NCBI GenBank assembly: GCA_016219325.1 | Contig: JACRNH010000009.1 | Span: 1 to 41,232 of the forward strand | Direction of reading: 5' to 3' | From: Candidatus Collierbacteria bacterium | Lineage (GTDB): Bacteria > Patescibacteriota > Microgenomatia > UBA1400 > JACPES01 | Length of the DNA stretch: 41,232 nt | In this document: piece after piece, positions 7,752 through 16,094 of the stretch | Numbering within the stretch: the stretch's first letter is position 1 | How the letters are laid out: each line of letters opens with the position of its first letter | Made by a program: the position numbers and the translations under genes | The notes under the pieces: model-generated | Database searches by the model: none | Told to the model about the DNA's origin: nothing | The model's input: the letters and a program-made list of their open reading frames with translations, nothing else

Positions 7752-9338
7752 TCAAATAATCAAAAGGAGTCTTAATCCTACTCCAATAATCGCAAACACC
7801 CCAAACCAAATTGAATTAAATCCCGTCTCCGGCTGAGTTCTTGGAGTCGCGGCCGGGACGACTTGGGCCATGGTCGGGGTGGCTCCGGGACGGATTTCCA
7901 GCCTGCTTCCACAGGCATTGGCTGCTTTCCAACTGCCGCCGGAATCGCGGACTTCGCAGGAAACATCGTAACTGCCGGCGCGGTTATAGGCATGGAAAAC
8001 GTTACAGGAACTGTCAAATAATTCATCCGAGCCATCGCCGAATCTAAACCGGCATTGAGTTACCGAAGATTGCGGCGCACCGTTACACACAAACCGGATA
8101 TTCTCCCCCACTCCCCTTGTCGTTCCCCCCGGCAAATCCAAATTCTGACAGACCAAGCCCGATGTCCCCGTCGGCGTCACAGTTGGAGTCAAGGTAACAG
8201 TCGGGGTCAAAGTCGGAGTCAAAGTTCCGGTTGGCGTCGGAGTTACCGTTGAAGTTGGTGTCGGAGTTACAGTGGAAGTCGGAGTTGGAGTCGGCGTTAC
8301 GGTCGGAGTCGGCGTGGCTGTCCCGGCGACTCTGGCCCGAACTTTCAATTGAGTCACAAAATCCCAACAGCCGGAAATATTTCCCGATCCGATTTGGCCA
8401 ATCTGGACTCCGGTCGTGGTGACTGTTTCTCCCAAGGCTTGACCATTGTAAGCTCCGCCTGTAGCCAGAGTCGGCTGGCCGAATAACAAAGTCGATCCGG
8501 CAATCAATTGCAAAGTTGACGGAGAAGTAAAGTTGATTTGGACGTCCCGAGTCGCCGGATCGGAATTATCCGCGTCCACCGTTCCCGTCAAAGTTACCGC
8601 TCCCGTGGCCGTCCCCGGCCAATTGCTGATTTTGGCGATGGTATTGACGGCCGTACTTCCCCAGGTATTATTGTGAACCCAAAATAAAAATGTCAGTTCG
8701 TCTCCGGGATTAGCCGAAACCGTTCCGGCGTATTGGCTGCCGGCCGGCTGATTTTGAGTATCGTTATGGACCTGAAACAAAGGCTGGTCGGAGCTATGAA
8801 TATTGAATATCGGCGTCGGCATGGCCACCACGTCCGCATCATAGAAAAACTCGTATGCCATATTGGCTCCGCCGGATAACGCGGCCCGGTGATAAGTGGT
8901 CATAATTTCGCTCTCATTTCCGGTATCGGCCAAATCTTCAAAAATCCAAGTAGTCCCGTCGTATCTGGCGAATTTCGTTGATCCCAGCTTATACCGCAAA
9001 CCGTTCCCGCCCAAATTTAGAGTGATATAGGCGTACTGTTTTTCCAAACCATCGGCTTTGGTCCAGCCTTTTAATCCGGTCGGATCAAACACGCTGCTGA
9101 CCTGATAATCGTCAATCGTATTTCCGGCAGTGGTATTTTCAACATGAAATCTAATTCTGACAGTCTGACCTTGGCTGGCAGTTAAAGAATCACCGGCGTA
9201 ATTGCCAACTCCAACAACTTTGGCTTCAAACGATACCGCCGGTTGGACCGTAGCCGCCGATCTAACCGACAGCTTCCAGATCAATAGTCCGGCCGTTATT
9301 AACGGGACACTAGAAAATAAGATCGTTTTTAGCGCCAT
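7752..9338 (-). CDS. Sortase-anchored surface protein with PKD-like domain
   Basis: Surface protein of about 528 residues from the preferred ATG at 9338. The frame opens to 9425, but the extra 29 residues (containing VIPAKAGIY) are a translated hairpin repeat. The N terminus from MALKTILFSS is a signal peptide or anchor. It is followed by beta-rich domains with Gly, Thr and Asn, then a Thr/Pro stalk (TPTPT repeats, about 365-405) and a PKD-like module (FRFGDGS...HAYNRAGSYDVSCEV). The C terminus has QPETG, a hydrophobic segment and few charges, resembling a cell-wall sorting signal. The gene sits just upstream of the sortase on the same strand. It may be a stalked adhesin or coat protein; its ligand is unknown. 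Confidence 0.82.
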   Translation of the reverse strand: MALKTILFSSVPLITAGLLIWKLSVRSAATVQPAVSFEAKVVGVGNYAGDSLTASQGQTVRIRFHVENTTAGNTIDDYQVSSVFDPTGLKGWTKADGLEKQYAYITLNLGGNGLRYKLGSTKFARYDGTTWIFEDLADTGNESEIMTTYHRAALSGGANMAYEFFYDADVVAMPTPIFNIHSSDQPLFQVHNDTQNQPAGSQYAGTVSANPGDELTFLFWVHNNTWGSTAVNTIAKISNWPGTATGAVTLTGTVDADNSDPATRDVQINFTSPSTLQLIAGSTLLFGQPTLATGGAYNGQALGETVTTTGVQIGQIGSGNISGCWDFVTQLKVRARVAGTATPTPTVTPTPTPTSTVTPTPTSTVTPTPTGTLTPTLTPTVTLTPTVTPTGTSGLVCQNLDLPGGTTRGVGENIRFVCNGAPQSSVTQCRFRFGDGSDELFDSSCNVFHAYNRAGSYDVSCEVRDSGGSWKAANACGSRLEIRPGATPTMAQVVPAATPRTQPETGFNSIWFGVFAIIGVGLRLLLII

Positions 9339-9340
9339 TG

Positions 9341-9401
9341 TCATTCCGGACTTGATCCGGAATCTATCTGAATAGATTCCTGCTTTGGCAGGAATGACCG
9401 A
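9341..9401. repeat. Hairpin repeat at the 5' end of the surface-protein gene
   Basis: CATTCCGGACTTGATCCGGAA and ATTCCTGCTTTGGCAGGAATG hairpins joined by TCTATCTGAATAG. This is the same family as 4980-5086 and 26346-26416. Read on the minus strand it encodes the VIPAKAGIY-type peptide. Confidence 0.8.
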
Positions 9402-9432
9402 TGATAAAAAGTTTTTAATTTTCATAATTCAT

Positions 9433-11145
9433 TTAATGCGTTGACGTCGGCACGGTCTTTGGCGGCGCCGGTACTTCAGTCGGCTGCGGAATAAAAGTCG
9501 GTTGTCCTGCTGGCTGCGGTCCGGGCGGAACTACAGTCGGAGGCCCGCCTTCCGGCGTAGATTCATGCCTTCCCGGAGTATTTTGAGGCGTTGCCGGCGG
9601 TTGAGTTTTATCCGGCGTTCCCGGAGTTGACGGCGTTCCCGGCGTTCCCTTTGGCGGAGTTGAAGTTCCGTTCTTCGGCGGAGTCAAAGATATTTTAATA
9701 TCCGGCGTAGCCGTTGACGTCGGCGTCTGGCTTGATTCCACTCCCGGTTTGGCCGGACCGCAAGGGACTAATCTATCAAGAGCCGCGGCAACTTTCTCTA
9801 CTTTTTCACTGTCTAACGCACTTTGACCTTTTCTGTTGGACTGTAAATTGTCGATCGAGGCTCCGGCATCCAAAACTTCAACTCTGACATTTTCTTTCCA
9901 AGCTCTTTTAGGATCAACAACCACCAATATCACTTGATCGGTTTCTTTATCCACCAAATTCCGGTTTTCATCCTGTCCCGGAGTCCGGCTTTCCACGGCA
10001 CCTCTGAAAGCCACTTTTCTAAATTGTTCCGGCTTCTGCAAACTTCTGTTGGTAGCGACCGGTCTTTCTGCCACGCAGGCATTGCCGTCAGGAACAATTT
10101 GCTCTAGTTCATCTTCCGTCAAAGTTTTAAGATCCACTGCTCCCGGCCAGCGGATTCCGCCCACCGGTTCGTAACCTAAATCGGATAGTATTTGATGGAA
10201 TAACTGTTGAATTTCTGCATCGTGCCGTACCAATGCCGATCCGGAACCAAATTTTGTAAAATCTTCGCCTGGCCATCTTAACTTGGCTGCCGCCCGGGCT
10301 GCCTGAATAAGCGCAACCTCAAAATATTTTTGCTGGACTACCAGTCTGCCCCGGTATAAATCGTCCCCGCCTTTAACCAATAAATTATTAGGAGTCGCAT
10401 CTATAACTTCCCCCATTCCAAAATGAGTTTTATCGCTATCCGAAAATCCCAAGCCACCGTTCCCGGTTATCCAAAAATCAGGGCCCCTGCTTGGCAATTT
10501 AGGCTTTCCCCAAAAATCAGTTGGAGGTTTTAAAAATTCCATCGCCGCCTCGTAGTCTAAATATCTATGATTGGAATCTGCTTTTATGGCTTTGGCCGAT
10601 TGGGTAAGCCTAGCTTGATATCGGTCTTTATCCAATCTGGCTATCCCATTAACGAGGTCTAAGATATTATTATCAGCCGCAGAATATTGAGACGGTTTTT
10701 CCGGAGCCGCGAAAGTCGGAGTCCGGGATGGGAATAAGGTGCTGGTTGGCGTTAAAGTGTGAGTTGGACTTGGAGTCAAAGTATGAGTTGGCAATGGTGT
10801 CGGATGATCAGGTGTTGGAGACGGAGTGTGAGACATTTCCGGACCGGTAGTTGGGGCTGATCCGCAGGCTGCGGCTAAAAAAATTACTCCGCCCAACGCA
10901 ACAAAAAGGCCAAAAGAACCGCCGGATTCCTCGCCTTGTTTTAGAAGCGCGGCAGAAAGTTGAGCCAAATCCAATTGCTTTGAAACCTGAACTTCGTCCC
11001 GGAAGTTTTGAACAAAGGACCTCTCGCGCCTGCCAACAGCTCCGGCCGGCAAAGGCCTTCCAAAATATTCCTGTCCAAAATATTTTTTCATAAAATCCTC
11101 AATGGGAGATTGATACGCCTGCCCAACGATCAACCCCCCATTCAA
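9433..11145 (-). CDS. Thr/Pro-rich surface protein with internal membrane segment
   Basis: A 570-residue protein that I cannot place in a family. About 80 polar residues precede one hydrophobic segment (GLFVALGGVIFLAAACG, about 80-96) that ends in a lipobox-like LAAAC, so it is probably membrane-anchored with the bulk outside. A TPSPTP/THTLTP stalk (about 100-145), a globular region (about 150-450) and a long C-terminal Pro/Thr/Gly tail (about 465-570) follow. It lies 7 nt upstream of the frame of the sortase substrate on the same strand and shares its composition. The three genes probably form a surface-structure operon. It has no sorting signal of its own. Confidence 0.75.
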   Translation of the reverse strand: MNGGLIVGQAYQSPIEDFMKKYFGQEYFGRPLPAGAVGRRERSFVQNFRDEVQVSKQLDLAQLSAALLKQGEESGGSFGLFVALGGVIFLAAACGSAPTTGPEMSHTPSPTPDHPTPLPTHTLTPSPTHTLTPTSTLFPSRTPTFAAPEKPSQYSAADNNILDLVNGIARLDKDRYQARLTQSAKAIKADSNHRYLDYEAAMEFLKPPTDFWGKPKLPSRGPDFWITGNGGLGFSDSDKTHFGMGEVIDATPNNLLVKGGDDLYRGRLVVQQKYFEVALIQAARAAAKLRWPGEDFTKFGSGSALVRHDAEIQQLFHQILSDLGYEPVGGIRWPGAVDLKTLTEDELEQIVPDGNACVAERPVATNRSLQKPEQFRKVAFRGAVESRTPGQDENRNLVDKETDQVILVVVDPKRAWKENVRVEVLDAGASIDNLQSNRKGQSALDSEKVEKVAAALDRLVPCGPAKPGVESSQTPTSTATPDIKISLTPPKNGTSTPPKGTPGTPSTPGTPDKTQPPATPQNTPGRHESTPEGGPPTVVPPGPQPAGQPTFIPQPTEVPAPPKTVPTSTH

Positions 11146-11921
11146 GCCTGAACTAGAAAGTTCAGCGCTTGCATTATACCAAATCCCCTAACATTTCCCC
11201 AATTGACCCCGTATAAACTTAGCATTCGCCTTTCCAGTACTATTCGTACACGGCTCATGCTGCGTTTTGAACGGGGCAGGCACTACTTGACACAATGTTT
11301 CAAAACTGCTATTAACTTGTATTTAGCGATAATGTTCATCTGTCCAGAACAATCGCTTATAGCAGGGCGTTTCGATTTTAGCGGGTAGAGTCCGACGGAC
11401 TGTGCTCTTTGAGATTTACGATCGCGCTGCGAGTTGCCCCCTCATCTTCACGGATGAGGGGGTCTGTGTTAATTGGAGTTATCGGTTTTCTGTTTTCGGT
11501 TTTCAGTTTCAAGTTTATCGGTTTCCCGCCTGCAGGCGCCTGGAGCGCCAGCGACTGGCGGGCAGGTCGGTTTGCCGGTTTTAGACTGATTGACCGATAA
11601 CCGGTTAACATTAGACTGAAAACTGATAACAGAGAACTGATAACAGAATTATCTTCATTCACCGCAGTATATCAGATTTTGCAAACTTTTAAGCCAAAAT
11701 ACCCAAATTCTCGGGAAAAATCTTTTCGCATATCAGAGGAATATAGGTAAATTAAAGCGGAAAATGAGAGATTGTGGATAAAAGGGAAGAGTGTGGATAA
11801 CTAGTTCAAATCTCAAAAATCAAATCTCAAATCCTAACTAAAAGTTAAAAGCTTAAAAATTTGTTAGATTTACGCTTGGTTTTGAGTTTTGAGCTTTGAG
11901 TTTTGAGTTGCCAGAAAAAAC
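11146..11921. other. 776-nt gene-free interval filled mostly by repeats
   Basis: 11200-11400 is unique sequence in which I see no gene or known RNA. 11475-11650 is a GGTTTTC/GATAACC heptamer fold-back element. 11805-11912 is a CAAATCT/TTTGAGT heptamer fold-back element. Only short frames occur, and most are translations of the repeats. Confidence 0.6.
11475..11650. repeat. Heptamer fold-back element (CGGTTTTC type)
   Basis: The left arm GGTTTTCTGTTTTCGGTTTT and the right arm of CGATAACCGGTTAAC and GATAACAGAGAACTGATAAC units are imperfectly complementary, with a GC-rich inner part at 11526-11570. Confidence 0.75.
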
Positions 11922-13520
11922 TTAAAGATAATTTTTAAGTTGGGTAATAGTCTTAATTTGATTACTTCCGATTAGCTTACCCAAATCAAGCCTCTTGACT
12001 TCCTTCTCCCGCCTCTCCCAACCCTGAACTTGGCGGACCTCGCCCAATAACCCAACCTCGCCGCAATATATCCGGTTATCGGTTTTCTGTTTTCGGTTTT
12101 CGGATTCTGGTTTATCGGTTTTCTGTTTATCAGTTTTTGACTGGCTGACCGAGAACCGATTAACATTAGACTGATAACCGACAACCGAGGACTGATAACC
12201 GATACTACTAATCACCGCCCCCACCACCGCCAAATCCAGCCCCGGATCATTGGACTTTAAGCCTCCGGCGATACTGACAAACACGTCCATTTCTCCGATT
12301 TTCCGGCTGATGTACCGCTCAATTACCGCGCACAACACCTGCAATTTCCGCTCTGATATCCCTTGCCCGACCCTTCGTGGAACCGCCAATTTTGACGGCA
12401 CCGCCAAGGCTTGGACTTCCAAAATCAATGGCCGAAGCCCCTCCAAAGTACAGCCCAAAACCGATCCCGAAACTTTTCCGGCCACCTCGCCCAATAATAA
12501 TTCCCCGGGATTGACAACCTCTTTCATATCGCCGTTATCCATCGCGAACAACCCGACCTCATCAACGGCTCCGAAACGGTTTTTAACCGCCCGCAATATC
12601 CGGAAATTGCCCGACCTTTCCCCCTCCAAAACCAAGACCGCGTCAACCATGTGTTCCAGAACTTTGGGACCGGCCACAGTCCCGTCTTTGGTGACATGAC
12701 CAACCAAAAATATCGGTATATTCAGTTTTTTCGCCACCTGCATCAACCTTCCGGCTGATTCGCGGACCTGCCCCACCGATCCGGCCACCCCGGTTAAATC
12801 ATCCGTGGTTAGGGTTTGGATGGAGTCAACGATGGCTATTCCGTTATCTGTTTTCTGTTTTCTGTTTTCAGATTCTGGTTTGCCGGTTTTCAGTTTGCCG
12901 GTTTCAGACTGATTAACTGACGACCGGCTGACTTGCAACCGAGGACTGACAACCGAGGACTGACAACCAAATTGCTTTTCAATCTCTGCCACAATAGAAT
13001 CAACGTTTGTTTCGGATAAAAGCGCTAACCGTGAATCGTTAAGCGCTAACCGTGAACCGCCCAATCTCTGCAATCTCAATCCAACCTGCCCCGGACTTTC
13101 CTCCCCGCAGACGTAAAGCACCGAAAGAGTTTTTAATTCTGAATTCTGAATTCTGAATTCTGAATTTGTTATCGCGAGTGAAACTCGCGATAACAACGTA
13201 CTCTTCCCCATTCCCGGCTCTCCGGCCAAAAGGACCACTTCGCCGGGAACCAATCCGCCGCCCAAAACCCGATCCAGCTCCCCAATCCCGGTTCCAATTC
13301 TTTGAGTGGAAACTTGAGTTTTAAGTATTTCCGATAGCGCTTGCGGTTTTGAATTTTGTGTTTTAGTTTTGAACTTTGAACTTTGAGTTTTGAGATTGGT
13401 TGAAACAACAGTTTCAACCAGAGAATTCCACTTCTGGCACTCCGGGCATTGCCCGATCCATTTCGGAAACTGACTGCCGCAATTCTGGCATTCCCAGACC
13501 ACCCCTGACCCTTTGGACAT
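11922..13520 (-). CDS. radA: DNA repair protein RadA with several repeat insertions
   Basis: RadA/Sms, a RecA-like ATPase that drives branch migration in recombination. The N-terminal C4 zinc finger (CQNC...CPEC, residues 11-28), Walker A GEPGMGKST near 100-108, Walker B IAIVDS near 228-233, the KNRFG motif at 313-317 and the Lon-like C-terminal domain are present. The protein is 532 residues against the usual 450 or so. The excess sits in separate blocks typical of translated heptamer repeats: about 42-62 (KFKTKTQNSK), 118-131 (NSEFRIQNSELK), 185-226 (ETGKLKTGKPESENRKQKTD) and 440-484 (KTDKQKTDKPESENRKQKTD). All keep the frame. The gene is probably functional, with unusual surface loops. Confidence 0.93.
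   Translation of the reverse strand: MSKGSGVVWECQNCGSQFPKWIGQCPECQKWNSLVETVVSTNLKTQSSKFKTKTQNSKPQALSEILKTQVSTQRIGTGIGELDRVLGGGLVPGEVVLLAGEPGMGKSTLLSRVSLAITNSEFRIQNSELKTLSVLYVCGEESPGQVGLRLQRLGGSRLALNDSRLALLSETNVDSIVAEIEKQFGCQSSVVSPRLQVSRSSVNQSETGKLKTGKPESENRKQKTDNGIAIVDSIQTLTTDDLTGVAGSVGQVRESAGRLMQVAKKLNIPIFLVGHVTKDGTVAGPKVLEHMVDAVLVLEGERSGNFRILRAVKNRFGAVDEVGLFAMDNGDMKEVVNPGELLLGEVAGKVSGSVLGCTLEGLRPLILEVQALAVPSKLAVPRRVGQGISERKLQVLCAVIERYISRKIGEMDVFVSIAGGLKSNDPGLDLAVVGAVISSIGYQSSVVGYQSNVNRFSVSQSKTDKQKTDKPESENRKQKTDNRIYCGEVGLLGEVRQVQGWERREKEVKRLDLGKLIGSNQIKTITQLKNYL
12064..12205. repeat. Heptamer fold-back element inside radA (C-terminal site)
   Basis: The arm TCGGTTTTCTGTTTTCGGTT and its imperfect complement (CTGATAACCGACAACCGAGG) are read through in the radA frame as about 45 residues. 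Confidence 0.85.
12838..12972. repeat. Heptamer fold-back element inside radA (pre-Walker B site)
   Basis: Units such as CTGTTTT, CGGTTTG and GACAACC recur every 7 nt. Their translation, rich in KTD and ENRKQ, sits just before the Walker B strand. Confidence 0.85.
13133..13168. repeat. GAATTCT heptamers inside radA (after Walker A)
   Basis: Same GAATTCT run as at 4723-4760, translated to the same NSEFRIQNSEL peptide in an unrelated protein. Confidence 0.85.
13340..13402. repeat. TTTGAAC heptamers inside radA (after zinc finger)
   Basis: TTTGAAC, TTTGAGT and related units every 7 nt, read as KTQSSKFKTKTQNSK. The element lies between the zinc finger and the ATPase core. Confidence 0.75.
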
Positions 13521-13552
13521 GATTTAATGATAACACTTTCGCGCGCAAACCT

Positions 13553-13700
13553 TATCCGCGTGAAATAACCCAATGCCACCAATAACCAAATAACCCAATA
13601 AACAATCGACAATAAACAATAGGCAAACAAATAGCAAAAAATGTATTGCCGTATCAATCTATTGAAGGTCTAACCTTCAATATGGCTATACATCCGCTTT
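13553..13700. repeat. CAATAAA heptamers followed by an ATTGAAGGT palindrome
   Basis: 13555-13640 holds CCAATAA, CAATAAA and similar units every 7 nt. 13641-13694 is a copy of the 50-nt imperfect palindrome centred on ATTGAAGGTctaACCTTCAAT. Confidence 0.7.
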
Positions 13701-13732
13701 ATTTTATATATCCTGAAAAATACCTTGGACTT

Positions 13733-14035
13733 TTAAGAAGATTTGTCGTCTGGAATCTCTAATGTTTCTAATTCCTGACTGCCTAAAGTCTGCATTAGGT
13801 TCCAAATTGTCACCGCCATCGAATCACTGCCGGCATCTTTTGCGTATTCCGGTCTTGTATCTGCAATTCCGTGTATCTTCTGCCACCTACTAGGGCTTAC
13901 TTCGCAAATAACCATTTTGTGTTCGTCGGCCACCGACTCTATATGCCGATTGGATGCTATCGCCAATGTCCAATCAGTCCCGACAGAGTTAATGAATTCA
14001 AAAACTCTAGCGTTATTATTGGCAGGAACAGGCAA
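13733..14035 (-). CDS. Small hypothetical protein
   Basis: A 100-residue soluble protein without a recognised domain. It uses a TTG start with an AAAGGA motif about 10 nt upstream. The composition is ordinary (no repeats), which argues for a real gene. It lies alone between a palindromic repeat and a TTGTCAATACTTT inverted repeat. Function unknown. Confidence 0.5.
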   Translation of the reverse strand: MPVPANNNARVFEFINSVGTDWTLAIASNRHIESVADEHKMVICEVSPSRWQKIHGIADTRPEYAKDAGSDSMAVTIWNLMQTLGSQELETLEIPDDKSS

Positions 14036-14086
14036 ACCGCATTTTTTCCTTTAACTCACACGCGCGCGGACGTTTATTGACATAAC

Positions 14087-14126
14087 TATCAATACTTTGT
14101 TGCTCCCGCGCGAAAGTATTGACAGT
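14087..14126. repeat. TCAATACTTT/AAAGTATTGACA inverted repeat, copy 1
   Basis: Arms TATCAATACTTT and AAAGTATTGACAG around a GC-rich centre. Further copies are at 14871, 15861, 16363 and, as the TTTGTTAATA variant, 16431, 32211, 33186, 36060 and 38902. Confidence 0.75.
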
Positions 14127-14159
14127 TTTTTCGAATCAAAAACGAAAAATGGGCCTGCC

Positions 14160-14196
14160 TTGACAACTTATAAGAAAGTAATAAAATATTACCAGT
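14160..14196 (+). promoter_or_regulatory. Promoter of the TA module at 14197
   Basis: TTGACA (14160-14165), 16 nt, TAAAAT (14182-14187), with the ATG 9 nt further on. The transcript is expected to have almost no leader. Confidence 0.6.
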
Positions 14197-14493
14197 ATGA
14201 ATTTAGGAGTTATTACGCAAACTAATGAAAAGGGGCAATTGGTAGTTCCCAAAAGCTACCGGGACGCTTTGGGAATAAATCCCGGTATCCCCTTGCAAAT
14301 ATTGCTTAAGACCGACGGTTTTTATGTCAGGATGATTGAAAATGTTATCACCAAAAATACCGGAAGCAACCTATATCTTCAACTTTTAGACAATACAGCC
14401 GGTTCATGGACGGACGATAATTGGGAAAATACAGCAAGCAAAAGAAAATCAATTGAAAAGAAAGCTTCAATATCACGGAAAAAATTATGGTAG
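14197..14493 (+). CDS. AbrB/SpoVT-type antitoxin
   Basis: A 98-residue protein with an N-terminal swapped-hairpin AbrB DNA-binding domain (GQLVVPKSYRDALGINPGIP, about 12-32), followed by a charged tail that would wrap the toxin. The last bases overlap the start of the PIN toxin gene (7 nt), the usual antitoxin-first arrangement with translational coupling. It should neutralise the toxin and repress its own promoter immediately upstream. Confidence 0.85.
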   Translation: MNLGVITQTNEKGQLVVPKSYRDALGINPGIPLQILLKTDGFYVRMIENVITKNTGSNLYLQLLDNTAGSWTDDNWENTASKRKSIEKKASISRKKLW

Positions 14494-14870
14494 TCCTTGA
14501 TACCAGCGTCATAATAGATCATCTTGGGCAGAAAACTAAAACTTCCCTCCTCCGGAGATTGGCCGTAAAATACAAAAACCAGATGGCCATGTCCGTAATT
14601 ACCCTCCAGGAATTGTACGAAGGCCAAAGCACCAGAGATCAGGTTAAGGAAAATCATATGCTTTCCATCTTAACCCCATTAAAAATCCTGCCATATACGG
14701 AAGAAGTAGCTAAATTGGCCGGAATATTGGGACGTGACAATCAAAGCTCCGCGGATTTAGCCGATTTGGCAATTGCCGCCACCGCAATCTTATATAAAAC
14801 TCCGTTGGCTACTATAAATATCAAACATTTTTCAACCCTAAAGGAATTAGATATAGCTCTTCAAGATTAG
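14487..14870 (+). CDS. PIN-domain toxin (VapC-like)
   Basis: A 127-residue PIN ribonuclease. The acidic metal-binding residues are visible: D5 in VLDTSVIIDH, E in TLQELYEG, and aspartates in SADLADLAIAATAI. VapC toxins cut tRNA or rRNA when their antitoxin is lost. It overlaps the antitoxin gene at 14197-14493. An inverted repeat and a GGCCGGGCC palindrome follow its stop. Confidence 0.87.
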   Translation: MVVLDTSVIIDHLGQKTKTSLLRRLAVKYKNQMAMSVITLQELYEGQSTRDQVKENHMLSILTPLKILPYTEEVAKLAGILGRDNQSSADLADLAIAATAILYKTPLATINIKHFSTLKELDIALQD

Positions 14871-14946
14871 TTTGTCAATACTTCGATACTGGAGGAATAA
14901 AGTATTGACAGTTTTTACTAAAAAAAGGCCGGGCCTTTTGTGACTA
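14871..14946. repeat. Paired repeats: AGTATTGACA inverted repeat plus GGCCGGGCC palindrome
   Basis: 14871-14916 is TTTGTCAATACTT...AAAGTATTGACAG. 14922-14945 is AAAAAAGGCCGGGCCTTTTG with the TGACTA tail. The same pairing of the two families occurs at 32211-32279, 36022-36101 and 38902-38972. Confidence 0.75.
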
Positions 14947-15757
14947 AACTGCCAAAGCTGGCATGATCGCCTCTTGAGCAATATATTTAACAAAAGCGTG
15001 GGTTGCGCCTGTACCGTCTTTCCCTAAATAGTGATATCTATTAATCTCTTCGTACATATGCTCAATTCCCGGATACATAGCTTCACCATCTTTCACGCGT
15101 TTTCTTTTTTTGAGCCAATTATTCATCATGTCTGTAAATGACAATTCCAATGATTTGCCTTTTTGTCCCAATTGTTCCATCACGTAAGGCGCGTAAGTCC
15201 AGAAAATAAATGCTTCATCTCCGTCAATATTGCCCGGGATTGCTTTGTAGAATTCTTTATGGCGCAAAACTTCAACCGCAAAGTTTTCGCAGGCCGGAGC
15301 ATTAATGTGGGTCAAAAGACGGGAAACATGCGGTAAGAAAGCGGGCATTCCAAAAGTTTTCTTCCATTTTTTTATATCATCCGGAGTTATCAGAGTTGTT
15401 ATCTCGTCCCGGCGCGGGTGCATGGCAATTACTCCGCCAAGACGTCCTAACTTTGATCGGCTGACCTTAAAACCAAGATCTCCTAAATAATAATGTTCCG
15501 GAGTAAAAAGCCAACTCATGGCATTATCGTCAAGAAATTCAGGAGCAAAATCGCTGCCCCGAAGAAGATTGTCAGAATCCAAACCCCCCCACCACCCATT
15601 CCAAAGATTCGTCTAGCTCATCAGAAACAGGTTTCCGGTAAACAGAATGATCAGAGGCTAACGCCATCGCGATTTTCTCAAATTCGCCTTGAATACTTTT
15701 AGCTTCAGGAAACAATACGGGGATTGAGATACCGCCTACAATTTCTGGATCGCTCAT
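14944..15757 (-). pseudogene. Hypothetical gene split by a frameshift in a G7 tract
   Basis: Two adjoining frames look like one gene of about 270 codons. The 5' part (15572-15757) encodes a soluble N terminus reaching SLEWVVGG. The 3' part (14944-15582) continues with LDSDNLLRGSDFAPEF and 200 further residues. The frames switch at a run of seven G on the minus strand (15584-15590); one base fewer would fuse them. Both parts have normal composition. It could be a sequencing error, a phase-variable tract or real decay. No family is recognised. Confidence 0.6.
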
Positions 15758-15969
15758 AGAATACCAATATTATATCAATGTTAATTTTTCAGAGAACCAT
15801 CCTTGTGAAGTTTCGCCTCGCAAAGCGGATTCCTGCTTCGCAGGAAAAGCTTCACCATATTTTGTCAATACTTTGTTGCAGGAGCGCGGAAGTATTGACG
15901 GTTTTTGAAGAGGGAAATTGGAAATTTGAATCGTCAATTCCAGAAAACAGTCAAAAAGACCTATAAGAA
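15758..15969. other. Gene-free interval with hairpins
   Basis: 15808-15855 forms a GTGAAG...CTTCAC hairpin enclosing a TTCCTGCTTCGCAGGAA hairpin. 15861-15906 is a TTTGTCAATACTTT/AAGTATTGACG inverted repeat. No gene is seen. Confidence 0.55.
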
Positions 15970-16092
15970 CTATTTAAAAAAAGCCAAATAAGTCAACAGC
16001 GCGGCGACTAAGGCTAAGCCAAACGCTACCGCGGCTCGGCTGTTAATGTCAATCCAAACGTCATTAATATTGTCTATGGCGGTTTTACGCAT
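15970..16092 (-). CDS. Tiny membrane protein (second gene of a pair)
   Basis: A 40-residue protein starting at an ATG preceded by a GAGGGGG ribosome-binding site. About 20 polar residues (DNINDVWIDINSR) are followed by one C-terminal membrane helix (AVAFGLALVAALLTYLAFF). It starts 2 nt after the stop of the 62-residue membrane protein upstream. The same order, a 61-residue and then a 34-residue membrane protein, recurs at 38576-38862. Function unknown; the pair is discussed in the findings. Confidence 0.6.
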   Translation of the reverse strand: MRKTAIDNINDVWIDINSRAAVAFGLALVAALLTYLAFFK

Positions 16093-16094
16093 AA

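Noticed and set aside
8055..8422. Open frames antisense to the Thr/Pro stalk of the surface protein
   Set aside because: They come from the low-complexity ACCCCGAC-type coding repeats and have no start context. The sense frame is long and structured.
11200..11400. Possible structured RNA (RNase P RNA, tmRNA or 6S considered)
   Set aside because: No conserved core of any of these could be matched on either strand. Left as unassigned.
11378..11662. 94-residue frame with KLKTENRKPITP-like sequence
   Set aside because: It is the translation of a heptamer element between genes. The same peptide style appears wherever the element is translated.
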